Assembly (NCBI GenBank): GCA_035293765.1
Contig: DATGMF010000035.1
Span: 1-64,000 of the forward strand
Reading direction: 5' to 3'
DNA from: DASRHT01 sp035293765
GTDB lineage: Bacteria > Chloroflexota > Ktedonobacteria > Ktedonobacterales > Ktedonobacteraceae
Length of the DNA stretch: 64,000 bases
Below the pieces are notes generated by a model. That model did not search any database, had not been told where the DNA came from, and was given only the letters and a program-made list of their open reading frames with translations. This document shows, one piece after another, positions 24,734 to 33,825 of this stretch; positions within the stretch are counted from its first letter, which is position 1, and each line of letters opens with the position of its first letter. A program made the position numbers and the translations under genes.

Positions 24734-25759
24734 ATGGAGTCTCCGGGAGAATTTGAGCTGATTGCGCGCCTGACCGGGCAACTGACAACGCGGCCCGATG
24801 TGGCGCTGGGGGTGGGCGATGACTGCGCGATTCTTGACCTGCCAGGACCCGACCTGCTGCTCCTGACGTGTGATAGCCAGGTTGAGGGGGTTCACTTTTC
24901 CCTTGAGACGGCATCTCCCGAGCAAGTTGGGCGTAAAGCGTTGGCGATCAACCTGAGCGATATTGCCGCGATGGGAGGAGAGCCACGCTATGCGCTAATC
25001 TCGCTAATTTTGCCTCGGCAACTCTCTTTTACGCTCCTGGACGGCATCTATGCAGGCTTGCGCCAGGAGGCCGAACGCTACGCCACAGCGATTGTAGGCG
25101 GCAACATTTCCGGGGCGGGAAAAGGCGAACAGCTCATCATTGACATCACGCTGGTCGGCGCGGTTGAACGTAATCACGCGCTGGTCCGCAGTGGTGCCAG
25201 GGTGGGAGATATCCTCTGTGTTACCGGGACGCTCGGCAACTCTGCCGCTGCCTTCTATACACTGCTGCATGCTGATCAGCACTATTCCCAGGATGCGCTG
25301 AACTATGTGTGGAAGCGTCATTTTACCCCTCAACCTCGTATTCCTGAAGGACGTGTCCTCAGCCAGTTCGGGCCGGGCGTTGTCACCGCGATGCTTGATA
25401 TCAGCGATGGGCTGAGCGGCGATCTGGGGCATATCTGCGAGCGCAGCGGCGTTGGCGCGCGTATCGAGCTGGCCCGCCTGCCACTCTCTCCCCAGATGCG
25501 CCTCATCGCCGCCCAGGCGGAACGCGATCCCCTGGAATGGGCTTTGCACGGCGGCGAAGAATACGAACTCCTCTTCACCGTCTCCCCCGACCATCAGCAA
25601 GCGGTGAGCCAGGCCGTCCTGACAGCAACAGGCACGCCCGTGACAAAAATCGGCGTGATCCGTCCCGCCGAGGAGGGTATGAGGGTTGTTTCTGCGGAAG
25701 GACGGCAAGAGGTGCTGAAGGCGCAGAGTTGGGATCATTTGCGAGGACCTGGCGCATAG
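24734..25759 (+). CDS. thiL: Thiamine-monophosphate kinase
   Basis: This 341-residue PurM/AIR-synthase-family kinase makes thiamine diphosphate from the monophosphate. Motifs visible are GVGDDCAIL (26-34), the metal-binding TCDSQVEGVHF, the AINLSDIAAMGGEP segment, and VGGNISGAGKGEQL followed by TGTLGNSAAAF. The C-terminal DISDGLSGDLGHI and HGGEEYELLFT complete the family set. The ATG is only two bases after AAGG; an inner start is not obvious. It follows the GNAT gene by 8 bp and ends before a strong hairpin. Confidence 0.93.
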   Translation: MESPGEFELIARLTGQLTTRPDVALGVGDDCAILDLPGPDLLLLTCDSQVEGVHFSLETASPEQVGRKALAINLSDIAAMGGEPRYALISLILPRQLSFTLLDGIYAGLRQEAERYATAIVGGNISGAGKGEQLIIDITLVGAVERNHALVRSGARVGDILCVTGTLGNSAAAFYTLLHADQHYSQDALNYVWKRHFTPQPRIPEGRVLSQFGPGVVTAMLDISDGLSGDLGHICERSGVGARIELARLPLSPQMRLIAAQAERDPLEWALHGGEEYELLFTVSPDHQQAVSQAVLTATGTPVTKIGVIRPAEEGMRVVSAEGRQEVLKAQSWDHLRGPGA

Positions 25760-25775
25760 TGGTTAGCAGAGGAGC

Positions 25776-25812
25776 GATGGGAATACCTGTACCTCAGACG
25801 GATATTCCCATC
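25776..25812 (+). terminator. Hairpin downstream of thiL
   Basis: Perfect 10-bp arms GATGGGAATA/TATTCCCATC flank a 17-nt loop between the converging thiL and pentapeptide-repeat genes. There is no T-tract on the plus strand. It could serve as a bidirectional transcript end. Confidence 0.5.
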
Positions 25813-25842
25813 TCGAATTATGAGCCTTGCGAGTGAACCACC

Positions 25843-26694
25843 CTACTCCGGCAGAAGCGTCCCTTCGAGAATAGCTTCGCTTAGATCGACGCCGCTCAGG
25901 TCTACTCCACGCAGATCGGCATAGCTGAGATCCGCTCCTGTGAGGGTTGCAGGGCCATAACTGATAGGTTTGGACTGTCTATCATAGCGGATAGGAACGT
26001 GACTCGGCTTGCGCCCGTTCAAGTTGGCTCCACTGAGGTTAGCTCTCCTCAAGTTGGCCCCACTCAAATCGGTTCCTTCCAGGCATACCATCCGCAAATC
26101 AGCATCCTCCAAGTTGGCTCCTCGCAGGTTGGCTGCCCGCAGGTCTGCATCACCTGGCACGCCTCCATGCGCTGGTGACCATTCAGGAGCAGCTTGGTAA
26201 AAAACGGCTTGTCGCAAGTTAGCTCCCCTGAGATTGGCTCGCTCAAGACCCACCCCAATCAAGGAAGCAGCGTGCAAATTAACTCCGCTCAGGTTAACAC
26301 CGTTGAGGATAGTCATATTTAAGTGAGTATCCGCCATATTTGCCCCTTGCAAGTGCGCTCCGACCAGCAACGCACCATCAAGAATCGTTCCCCGTAGATC
26401 GGCTCCGCTCAGATCAGCGTTTTCAAGGCCATTTAAACCCAAATTGGCTTCCCGCAGGTCTGCAGAACGTAAATCAGCTCTATTAAGGCAGGTGTCATAG
26501 AGGTAGGCTCCTCGCAAATTAACGTGGCTGAAATTGATCCCAGTATAATCGCCTCCTGACAAATCCTCACCGTGCAAATCTATCTGCACATCAGGATGTT
26601 GGGTTCGCCACTGATTCCAGGTGCTTACCAGTTGCTCGAAGGTCTCGGCATCTGGCCTTCGAAAAAGCAGGTCGAGATAGAGCTGTTCAGCCAT
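25843..26694 (-). CDS. Pentapeptide-repeat protein
   Basis: This 283-residue protein is dominated by A(D/N)LXX pentapeptide repeats from about residue 50 to the end, forming a right-handed beta-helix. An N-terminal helical stretch of about 40 residues (FEQLVSTWNQWRTQHPDVQ) precedes them. A non-repeat insertion lies near the middle (QAAPEWSPAHGGVPGD) and another at NGRKPSHVPIRYDRQSKP. Some family members mimic DNA and shield gyrase; most are uncharacterised. I chose the ATG at 26694 after AGAGGAAAT. It lies 37 bp downstream of the candidate immunity gene on the same strand, so it may belong to the toxin locus. Confidence 0.88.
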   Translation of the reverse strand: MAEQLYLDLLFRRPDAETFEQLVSTWNQWRTQHPDVQIDLHGEDLSGGDYTGINFSHVNLRGAYLYDTCLNRADLRSADLREANLGLNGLENADLSGADLRGTILDGALLVGAHLQGANMADTHLNMTILNGVNLSGVNLHAASLIGVGLERANLRGANLRQAVFYQAAPEWSPAHGGVPGDADLRAANLRGANLEDADLRMVCLEGTDLSGANLRRANLSGANLNGRKPSHVPIRYDRQSKPISYGPATLTGADLSYADLRGVDLSGVDLSEAILEGTLLPE

Positions 26695-26731
26695 ATGATT
26701 TCCTCTCACTCCCATTTCATCGCCGTCTCAC

Positions 26732-27304
26732 TTAATGCTGAGGCCAGTTGAGGATGCGAAGCACGATCAGCTCCTGATCGTAGAACTGATATCCTACTCG
26801 AAAAGGCAAGGAAAGGCGTAAGTGAGAGAAGAAGTCACCCTCAATCAATCGTTCAAGCACTTTCCAGATCACTAAGCGAACGTTCCCTTCGAGGTAGTCA
26901 TCCTCATGATCCAGGCTTTTAGGATATTGCGCACTGTTAAAGAACTCTTCCCACCCGTGAAATGATACGTCTACATAGGAAGCATAAGCGAACAGATCGA
27001 TACCAGGAGCATAATCGACGATCCTCGGTTGGGTCGAGTAATAGAGGGCGTATTTCCAGGCTTGTTTTTGTTCGAACATCATCTTTCTTGTTGCAATGGC
27101 GGATTGTTCATTCTCTTTAGCCATTTGAAGCGCATGATCGAAGGTATCAAAACAAAGCGAGAAGTTCCCCTCAATCGGCATCCAGGCATAAGCAAAGAAG
27201 GAACACACTTCAGTGGGGTGTTCAGTTGCAAATTGTAAAATAGCATCTTTTCCTCGTAGGAAAAGCGTTTCCTCAATATCATTCCAATCAGGACGGCTTA
27301 CCAT
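26732..27304 (-). CDS. Unknown protein, candidate immunity protein of the toxin locus
   Basis: This 190-residue soluble protein opens with RPDWNDIEETLFLRGKDAILQF. It has a segment CSFFAYAWMPIEGNFSLCFDTFDHALQ that recalls DUF4303-like proteins, although that resemblance is a weak impression. The remainder is aromatic- and acid-rich. I chose the ATG at 27304, just after AGGAGACAATT; a longer frame to 27385 lacks a site. Position is the main clue: it is the first gene downstream, on the same strand, of the Hint-nuclease gene (174 bp away). That is where immunity genes of polymorphic toxins normally sit. It may bind and block the nuclease domain. Confidence 0.55.
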   Translation of the reverse strand: MVSRPDWNDIEETLFLRGKDAILQFATEHPTEVCSFFAYAWMPIEGNFSLCFDTFDHALQMAKENEQSAIATRKMMFEQKQAWKYALYYSTQPRIVDYAPGIDLFAYASYVDVSFHGWEEFFNSAQYPKSLDHEDDYLEGNVRLVIWKVLERLIEGDFFSHLRLSLPFRVGYQFYDQELIVLRILNWPQH

Positions 27305-27477
27305 AATTGTCTCCTCCCTTGTTTCGCTTGAAACTCCCTTGAAGCGTAACCACAGAACTTTTACGGCATTACTGCTGCTTAGCAATCAACTGTCGTCTCA
27401 CAATCTTTGTGTGGTTGTCTTTAAAAGGCTTGGAGAGTGAAGATTTCACTCTCCAATCAAACCACCGAAAATTTAGG

Positions 27478-28575
27478 TTATTCCACTAGACAAGACTGCC
27501 CTGCTAGAACGCTTGCTAACCCTTGTTGATCAATATCCATGTTCAGGAAATCTATAAGATTGAGCAACGATGTAAAAGCGTTCTCAGGAGTAAGCATACC
27601 TGCGTTGTTTAGTCTTGCTAGCTCAGCATCCATTAGACCTCTTACACGGCTGTTATACCGTGAATGAAACCAGTGATACGGTTCTCCATCACTTAGGGCT
27701 TCTGGCTGGTTACTTTTATTCCATAAAGGTCTCCCATTGTAAGCTGCATTTTTGTCGAATAGTCCGTCGGTTGCCTGAACCAAACCATGACCCTCCAACG
27801 CACAAGGAATCACATGATGAGGATTCTGTCCCGGTTGTAGAGGTCTTCCAGCTTTCGCTAGGTTATCTCTCAACGTTTGATAATCTTTAGGGCCGCATTT
27901 ATTATGCACCACCCATTGCCCATCACCCACAGTAAAGGTGTGGTCCTGAGCGACCTCAAGATTATACATCACCTTTGTTCCGGGTACCACTTTCCAATCG
28001 GTCACGGTTCCAGTGCTACCATCGGCCCGTAGAATGTGCATACCTTTGTGCAGCGATCCGGCGGGGACAAAGCCCTGCTCTTTGGTGAGGAAGGGATGCT
28101 CACTGGTCGTATGGAGGACCTCGCTCTTCTGCGTGGTCTTCCCATTGGCCGCGTGTTCTGTGGTGGTAATGGTGAGATCAATCAGATCGTGATCGGTGTT
28201 TTTCCAGACGTGCAAGACCGGTTCAGATTCCATTTTGCCGGTTTTGGGATTGTATGCCTGGACTTTGTCTCCCTCATGCAAACTGCCAATGGCTTGCTGA
28301 CCATGATCGGTTGTCACCGGGGTATCTGACGTGAAACTACAGGCGCCTCCTGGAGCCGTTGGCGGAGGACCTCCTCCAGGTGGTTGGTGTCCGCTCCCAC
28401 CTGGCTTGGTCGGAGGCGGGTCTTGGGGTGACGTGGTTGTGTGCCCTAGCATCACGGAATTGACCCCGAGGTGCTGATCATTTGCAGCCATCAGTTGGCT
28501 GAACCTGTGGAACACGTCCTCATAGCCCGAATCACCAGGCATATATCCCACCCAGAGGATGGAGCCATCGTTCAT
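27478..28575 (-). CDS. Hint autoprotease plus HNH/AHH-like nuclease toxin tip
   Basis: This 365-residue chain has a short N-terminal part, a Pro/Gly-rich linker (about 48-77) and a pretoxin Hint domain (about 79-227). The Hint domain starts with Cys79 (CSFTSDTPV), has TSEHPFLT, and ends VVHNKC. A C-terminal nuclease-like domain (about 228-365) follows, with NPHHVIP (His253, His254) and HWFHSRYNSRV (His301, His304). The last resembles the HNH/AHH toxin superfamily of polymorphic toxins. The ATG at 28575 has no good ribosome site. The frame remains open to 28803, but those codons overlap RHS codons in another frame. The gene overlaps the RHS 3' end by 44 bp and is out of frame with it. It is probably a detached toxin tip of an RHS protein. 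Confidence 0.72.
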   Translation of the reverse strand: MNDGSILWVGYMPGDSGYEDVFHRFSQLMAANDQHLGVNSVMLGHTTTSPQDPPPTKPGGSGHQPPGGGPPPTAPGGACSFTSDTPVTTDHGQQAIGSLHEGDKVQAYNPKTGKMESEPVLHVWKNTDHDLIDLTITTTEHAANGKTTQKSEVLHTTSEHPFLTKEQGFVPAGSLHKGMHILRADGSTGTVTDWKVVPGTKVMYNLEVAQDHTFTVGDGQWVVHNKCGPKDYQTLRDNLAKAGRPLQPGQNPHHVIPCALEGHGLVQATDGLFDKNAAYNGRPLWNKSNQPEALSDGEPYHWFHSRYNSRVRGLMDAELARLNNAGMLTPENAFTSLLNLIDFLNMDIDQQGLASVLAGQSCLVE

Positions 28576-31500
28576 GACGGTCTCGACTGCTGCTGTAGAC
28601 GTGCTCTTCGAGGCCAAAGGCGTAGACGGTGATCGTTGTGCCGCTGCTCGTCGTGCTGCGCCGCAGGATGCGGTTGCCACCCTCGTCGTAGACGTACCAT
28701 TCCTGGCTGCTGGCTCCCGCGTTCCACTGCACCAGGTCATCAAGGGCGTCGTAGGAAAGCGTGGCTGTGCTGCCGTTGTATGTGCGACTGGTGACGTTGC
28801 CAAAGGCGTCGTTGCTGCTGGTGTAGACCGCGCCGCTCAGGTTGCTGCAACTGGTCCCCGTTGGGTAGAGCCCGGTCAACTGGTGTGGGTGGTTGCTGTT
28901 GCAGTAGAGGTACTGGAAGTTACTGCCTGTGCCGTTGAGCGGCCCCTGCCAGAGTTGGCCCAGATGCGTGTAGGCGTAGCTGGTGCTATAGCTTGCTCCG
29001 TTGAGCCCACTGGAAAGGGTGCCACTACCACAGGTGCCATTGCCTGGCGCTGGCTGCGTGCCGGAGTTACCTGCCCAGACCAGTCGGTTCTGCTCATCAT
29101 AGCAGAAATTCTGGGTTTCGCTGCCGCCGGAGCCGCTTTGCCCCGGAACGGCAGAGAGCGTCGTGCTGATGCTGGCGACGTTGCCCAATGGATCGTAGCT
29201 GCGACTCTGGCTAAAGATCGTGCCGCTGGAACCACTGCCACTTTGCCAGGTGGCGCTGGCACTTGCCGGACGCAGATCGCCATCATAGCTGAAGTGATCG
29301 TTGGCAAGCTGGGTGCCGGTCGTGGTCTGGAAGTTGATGTCGCTGACATCGCCCTGGGCATCGTAGCCCAACGTTGCCAGGTTGGCGGTTCCCGTCGTGT
29401 TGTTCGAGAGGCCCGTGAGCAGGCCGGTCGTGCTATCGTAGGCGTTAGAGAAGGTGTAGCCTGCTTGCCCGCCTACGGTGGTTTGTGTCGTGGTCGGTTG
29501 GTTGGCATCGTTGTACGAGAGGTTCATCTGATACGTCGGGAGTGCAGTCGTGACGTTCCAACTGCTGGGGACTCCTAGCTGTAGCGTGCTGCTGGTCAGT
29601 CGTCCCCGCTGGTCGTGCTGCGTTTGCTGGGTCGTTGTGGCTGCACTGCCATCAGGATAGTACGTCGTGGCGACGCTCTGGGTGAGCGCCCCGACCGGAA
29701 AATCGCTGCTGCCCTGTGTCCCCAATCGGCTCACGTCATAGGTGTTTTGCACGAAGGGATGACTGCCGATGGTGCAGGCGCCTGAGCCGTCGCTGGTGGG
29801 AACTGCATCCTGCACGCAGGTGACGCGTCCGAGCATATCGTAGCTGGTGCCGATGGTGCGACTGCCGGACACATCGGTCAGCGCCCGACCGGCGGCATCA
29901 TAGGTATAGGTGTGCGTCCCTCGATCCGGGTCCGCGACGCTGGTGAGCCGCCCCACGTCGTCGTAGCTCGCCGTGGAGGTGACGCTGGTGACGGTCTGCC
30001 CGGTCTGTGGAGTCAGATCCATCGCCTGCACCGAGGTTGGCAGACCAATGGCATTGTACTGCGTGTTCGTGTAACTGGTGACCGTGGCGGTGGTCGCGGC
30101 TGCATTGTAGAACTCGTGCTGAATGGCATTGCCCATGCCATCCTGGAACGACTCGCTCATCTGTTGATTGGCGTTGATTGCCAGGACCGAGCTGTAGTAG
30201 CAGATGCCGCGGTTGGGGCAGGTGTTTTGGCCGGAAGCGGTATCGATGCCGTAGGCCAGACAGGTCGTCCAGGTGCCGGAGAAGCCGCCCAGATTTTGAC
30301 AACTGAAGCCAGGCTCCGCGCTTGAGCCTAACAGCGGATCATGGGTGCCCACGACACGACCCAGTTGATCGTAAAAGGTGGCTGTGCCTGCTGGCGTGGC
30401 TCCGGTGTCGTCGGTGGCCCCGTTGGGATCGATCCAACTGCTGCCGGCGGCGACGCGGAAGGGCAGGCTGACGAACTTCGAAGGATAGCCATTGTCGTAG
30501 ACGGTAAAGCTGACCAGGTCATGGCTACTATCGAGCGGGGTGCGCGTTTCGACGGCACGACCCTGCTGATCGTAGAAGGTGCGGGTGATGGCTCCTGGGT
30601 ACTGTGCTGAGCTGGTATCGATCTCGTAACAGGGCAGCGTGCTGCTTGTCGTGCAGTGCGATACGTCCTGGGATTGCTGGGTGAAGCTGCCAGGCTCTCC
30701 CGGGGATTTCGTCTGTACCGTCACGTTGCCGCTGCCATCGTAGCTATAACTGGCGCTGCTGGTTTGCCCATTGGCATCGGTGCTGCTTACCGGCAAGCCG
30801 CCCTGGGTGTCATCGTAGCTGGTGCTGCTGCTCTGGGCGATGGCATTGCTCGTGCTGGTCGGTCGCACCCGATAGCTATCGTAGGTGGTGCAGGTGGCAT
30901 ACCAGCGCGTCCCCGACCAGGCGCTGGGGATATAGGCCGGAGTGGTGGAGAGCGCACAGCCATTGTTAGCGGTCACTTTACTGACGACGTTGGCATCCTG
31001 GAAGGCGGTGCCGCTGACCACGATCCAGCCCGAGAGGTTGCCCTGCTCAAAATCGGCGTTGGGCAGGCTCGCTCCTGCGATATGCACATCGTCCAGATTG
31101 ATGTGGCCCCAGGTGCCTGAGGAATTGTCCACCACTTTGAGATAGACCTGCGTACCGATATGAGCAGAGGTGTCCCAGGTGACCCGTTGCAGCGTTTCCG
31201 TGCTTGGTCCGGTGGCTCTGAATAGTTCGGCGCCATCAGAAGCGCGAATCAGCGCCACATACAGGTTGTTGATGTCATTGCCCCCGCCGATGAGGAAATT
31301 GACCTGCCCATTGCCACCCAGGGTCACGGTTTGCGAGTGCAGCTCGCCCACGAGCCGGTCGCCGCCGATCTGATAGCCCCAGAGGTGATAGGTTCCCTGC
31401 TGCCCAAAGGGTTGTCCACTGCCGCCACCATCCAGGGTGCCCTGCGTAGCAGCAAAGGCATCGACCGTAGCGACCATGTTGCCCTGCCCGTCATAGCCGA

Positions 31501-32023
31501 CATAGCTGGTGAGGGCGCTACTGGCCTGATTGCTACAGTCGCTGTGGCTGGTAATGGTCGTGGGCCAGCCTGCTGCCGGAGCCGGCACGCCTGAGGCTCT
31601 TCCTTCGTCGTAGGTAATATCCTGGCAGTTCCAGACGTGACCGGAGGCATCATCGACTTCGCTATGCACGGGTTTGCGCACGTTGTAGTAGGTCCAGCCG
31701 TTGACCACCTGGTTGTTCGTTTGATAGGTCCACTTCCTGGTGATGGTCGGGGCGTTGCTGCTGCTGATCACCTCCTGCACGAGGTTGTGATAGCCGCCAA
31801 TGAGCCCGTTAGTCGTGTTATAGTCATCGTAGGTGTAATCGTGCTCGGTCTGCGGCGCATTGCTGTTGCCGGTGCCACTACCCTCATAATCGGTACTGAT
31901 GCTGGAGAGCAGCACCGCCTCGCAGGGGGTGTAGACGCCGCTGAAGTTGCCGTTGCAGGCATTGTGCTGGCTGGCAGCGCCAGGTTGATTGGCATAATTG
32001 TTGACCAGGCGCTGGATCAGCAT
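28532..32023 (-). CDS. RHS/YD-repeat protein, truncated at both ends
   Basis: This 1163-residue shell protein has many YD repeats (for example YDDVGRLTSVADPDRGTHTYTYDAAGR) over about 380-1130. A beta-sandwich, carbohydrate-binding-like insert (about 200-330) contains WGYQIGGDRLVGELHSQTV and WGHINLDDVHI. RHS proteins form hollow shells that carry toxins outside the cell. No signal peptide is present. The frame is open back to 32086 and then hits a stop inside an inverted repeat, and the upstream codons still read like RHS (YLGGQLYQQDSYWGNQL). At the other end the chain stops 18 residues after VYAFGLEEHVYSSS, before the conserved RHS core domain. I therefore regard it as a rearranged remnant, possibly not expressed. 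Confidence 0.8.
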   Translation of the reverse strand: MLIQRLVNNYANQPGAASQHNACNGNFSGVYTPCEAVLLSSISTDYEGSGTGNSNAPQTEHDYTYDDYNTTNGLIGGYHNLVQEVISSSNAPTITRKWTYQTNNQVVNGWTYYNVRKPVHSEVDDASGHVWNCQDITYDEGRASGVPAPAAGWPTTITSHSDCSNQASSALTSYVGYDGQGNMVATVDAFAATQGTLDGGGSGQPFGQQGTYHLWGYQIGGDRLVGELHSQTVTLGGNGQVNFLIGGGNDINNLYVALIRASDGAELFRATGPSTETLQRVTWDTSAHIGTQVYLKVVDNSSGTWGHINLDDVHIAGASLPNADFEQGNLSGWIVVSGTAFQDANVVSKVTANNGCALSTTPAYIPSAWSGTRWYATCTTYDSYRVRPTSTSNAIAQSSSTSYDDTQGGLPVSSTDANGQTSSASYSYDGSGNVTVQTKSPGEPGSFTQQSQDVSHCTTSSTLPCYEIDTSSAQYPGAITRTFYDQQGRAVETRTPLDSSHDLVSFTVYDNGYPSKFVSLPFRVAAGSSWIDPNGATDDTGATPAGTATFYDQLGRVVGTHDPLLGSSAEPGFSCQNLGGFSGTWTTCLAYGIDTASGQNTCPNRGICYYSSVLAINANQQMSESFQDGMGNAIQHEFYNAAATTATVTSYTNTQYNAIGLPTSVQAMDLTPQTGQTVTSVTSTASYDDVGRLTSVADPDRGTHTYTYDAAGRALTDVSGSRTIGTSYDMLGRVTCVQDAVPTSDGSGACTIGSHPFVQNTYDVSRLGTQGSSDFPVGALTQSVATTYYPDGSAATTTQQTQHDQRGRLTSSTLQLGVPSSWNVTTALPTYQMNLSYNDANQPTTTQTTVGGQAGYTFSNAYDSTTGLLTGLSNNTTGTANLATLGYDAQGDVSDINFQTTTGTQLANDHFSYDGDLRPASASATWQSGSGSSGTIFSQSRSYDPLGNVASISTTLSAVPGQSGSGGSETQNFCYDEQNRLVWAGNSGTQPAPGNGTCGSGTLSSGLNGASYSTSYAYTHLGQLWQGPLNGTGSNFQYLYCNSNHPHQLTGLYPTGTSCSNLSGAVYTSSNDAFGNVTSRTYNGSTATLSYDALDDLVQWNAGASSQEWYVYDEGGNRILRRSTTSSGTTITVYAFGLEEHVYSSSRDRHERWLHPLGGIYAW

Positions 32024-32051
32024 GCTATCCTGGAGCTGGTTGCCCCAGTAG

Positions 32052-32101
32052 CTATCTTGCTGGTAGAGCTGACCGCCCAGGTAGTTCTACCAGCAAGATA
32101 G
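32052..32101. repeat. Perfect inverted repeat at the RHS 5' breakpoint
   Basis: The arms CTATCTTGCTGGTAGA (32052-32067) and TCTACCAGCAAGATAG (32086-32101) are perfect 16-bp inverted copies around 18 bp. The inner arm lies in RHS-like coding sequence. The outer arm carries the in-frame stop that truncates it. It looks like a scar of an inversion or fold-back deletion. Confidence 0.75.
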
Positions 32102-32181
32102 GTCTCTGCTTACTCTCAGGATACTGGTGAAGACTGTGAAGACCAGTTGGTAGCTGCTAGTATGTTGATTTAGACCGAAGA

Positions 32182-33546
32182 TTACCAGTGTATGGTCAGC
32201 TCTCGTAACTCTTTGATCTTCTTTTCGTTGGGCCAGACGGCATCCATGATTTCATAGGTGAGGTGCGCTTCGGTGTATCGCTGCTCACTTTGTAAACTCA
32301 CAGCACCATTCATAGCCGCTTTCCAAAACCGTATCGTCTGCTCCATATCTTTGTCTTTTTGCTTCAACGATGAGAGGGCCATAAAATTTAATGTCTCCAC
32401 TCTTGTGCGTCCTGAAAGTGGCAATTTCGTTGTCAATTGCTGTGGGTCAATTAACTGGTAGAAGGCATCCTGCGCCTTGCCGTGCTCACCGCTAAAATAC
32501 TGCATTATGCCATAGTTAACGAACATATCCGAGAGCGTATAACCTGTATAGATGTAGTGCGATGGCGTTCCCTGTGAACTGATCAGGAAATACTTTTCCG
32601 CCTGTTCAAATATCCTGACGCTGCCCGGCTCACCATTTCTGGCCTGCATGACTGCATATGAGCAGCAGACGCCGCTGGAGAGTATCGGAGGTAATTTAGC
32701 TTCATATAGTCTGACCAATGCGTGTGCCTGTGCAGCCGTCTGTACAGCGAGTTTACTCTGCTGGTCATAGTAATACGCCCAGGACTGATAGTCCATCGCG
32801 GTTACTTGCAACGTCATATCCTCGGCTGCTTGGGCATAGGTAATAGCGTCCTGGGCGTAAGAGATCGCCTGTTTGAGCCCGACCAGGTGCCAGCCCAACA
32901 CTGTTTTAAGCAGCGAGCATTGCCCGACCAGCGCAGCAGCATCCTGACGATACTGTGAGGAATGCTCCACGATGCTTTTGAGCGCGGGTATATAAGCTGA
33001 TGCCGCTTTGAAAGCCCGATGGAGATCCTCTTCGAGGCTACTCTCGGATAGGTGCCAGCACGCTGCCATCCCGGCAGCGCATTGCGTGATGACGTCTGTC
33101 GGTTGTCGCACTGGCATGCCAGGACGCAGGCTTGCAATCAATGGGAGAGAGGCAAGACGCAACAGCGCATCTCGCCTAGTCATCATGTCTCCATGCATAG
33201 TATCAAATTCCTCCAGGATCGTGGTGACTTGCCTCTGGACGGCTTCAAAACGCTGTGGCACAAAAGCGACGGATTGGAGACGCATTACGAGATCATGTCC
33301 GAATAGATCGATAATGAGAGGGTGTGGTGGAGGTTGAACTGCATTGATGGCTTCAAAGCCAAAGCCCAATTCTTCCAGAGAAGCATTGAAAATCTTGCAA
33401 AGCTGGTCCAGGTTGTGCCTATAGGGGCGTTGCTCTCCTAATTCCCAACGATTGAACGTATTGATACTTACTCCTACTGCATTGGCTGCCTGTTTGAGCG
33501 TCCAATGTTTCTTCTTGCGTGCTTGTGCAAGCCGAGATTTCTCCAT
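32182..33546 (-). CDS. XRE-type regulator with long helical C-terminal domain
   Basis: This is a 454-residue protein. The N-terminal helix-turn-helix (about 1-60: LKQAANAVGVSINTFNRWELGEQRPYRHNLDQLCKIF) is of the XRE/Cro class. The rest (about 130-454) is helical and likely TPR-like, the layout of signal-responsive regulators common in filamentous Chloroflexota and Actinobacteria. A TMMTRRDALLRLASLPLIAS segment (about 120-140) could be hydrophobic. I chose the ATG at 33546 after GGGGAG; a longer frame from 33582 lacks a site. It is divergent from the small gene pair at 33826, with a 279-bp AT-rich intergenic region holding a palindrome. Confidence 0.82.
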   Translation of the reverse strand: MEKSRLAQARKKKHWTLKQAANAVGVSINTFNRWELGEQRPYRHNLDQLCKIFNASLEELGFGFEAINAVQPPPHPLIIDLFGHDLVMRLQSVAFVPQRFEAVQRQVTTILEEFDTMHGDMMTRRDALLRLASLPLIASLRPGMPVRQPTDVITQCAAGMAACWHLSESSLEEDLHRAFKAASAYIPALKSIVEHSSQYRQDAAALVGQCSLLKTVLGWHLVGLKQAISYAQDAITYAQAAEDMTLQVTAMDYQSWAYYYDQQSKLAVQTAAQAHALVRLYEAKLPPILSSGVCCSYAVMQARNGEPGSVRIFEQAEKYFLISSQGTPSHYIYTGYTLSDMFVNYGIMQYFSGEHGKAQDAFYQLIDPQQLTTKLPLSGRTRVETLNFMALSSLKQKDKDMEQTIRFWKAAMNGAVSLQSEQRYTEAHLTYEIMDAVWPNEKKIKELRELTIHW

Positions 33547-33637
33547 ATAACTCCCCTTCTCATCAAGTCCACATCTGTACATTCGGGTTTAGAAGTACCA
33601 TAGCATATACGACTAGCTTTGTCGAGAGCATCAATGC

Positions 33638-33666
33638 TCGTCGAGTGTGCAATGATTCATCGACGA
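33638..33666. promoter_or_regulatory. Operator-like palindrome in the divergent intergenic region
   Basis: The arms TCGTCGA (33638-33644) and TCGACGA (33660-33666) are perfect inverted copies 15 bp apart, between the XRE regulator and the small gene pair. A further AT-rich stretch with several GAAAACGAT-like words follows. It is a reasonable autoregulatory site for the regulator, by position only. Confidence 0.35.
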
Positions 33667-33825
33667 TTTGGTAAAAAAACGATAAAAACGCAAGAAAACG
33701 ATGAAAATGTTTAAAAGAGATAGATAGATCGTGAAAAAACATCTTTTGTGATAAATGCTGATTCGGTACACTTGCTCGTGGTTCTCTATAGCAGTATCTA
33801 GATGATATCCAAGAGGAGGGTCGCT

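Noticed and set aside
28576..28803. First 76 codons of the longest Hint-toxin frame
   Set aside because: They are an out-of-frame reading of RHS codons, giving an Ala/Thr/Arg-rich nonsense peptide.
28559..31594. Several long plus-strand frames (up to 339 codons)
   Set aside because: All are antisense to the RHS gene, whose GC-rich codons keep other frames open.
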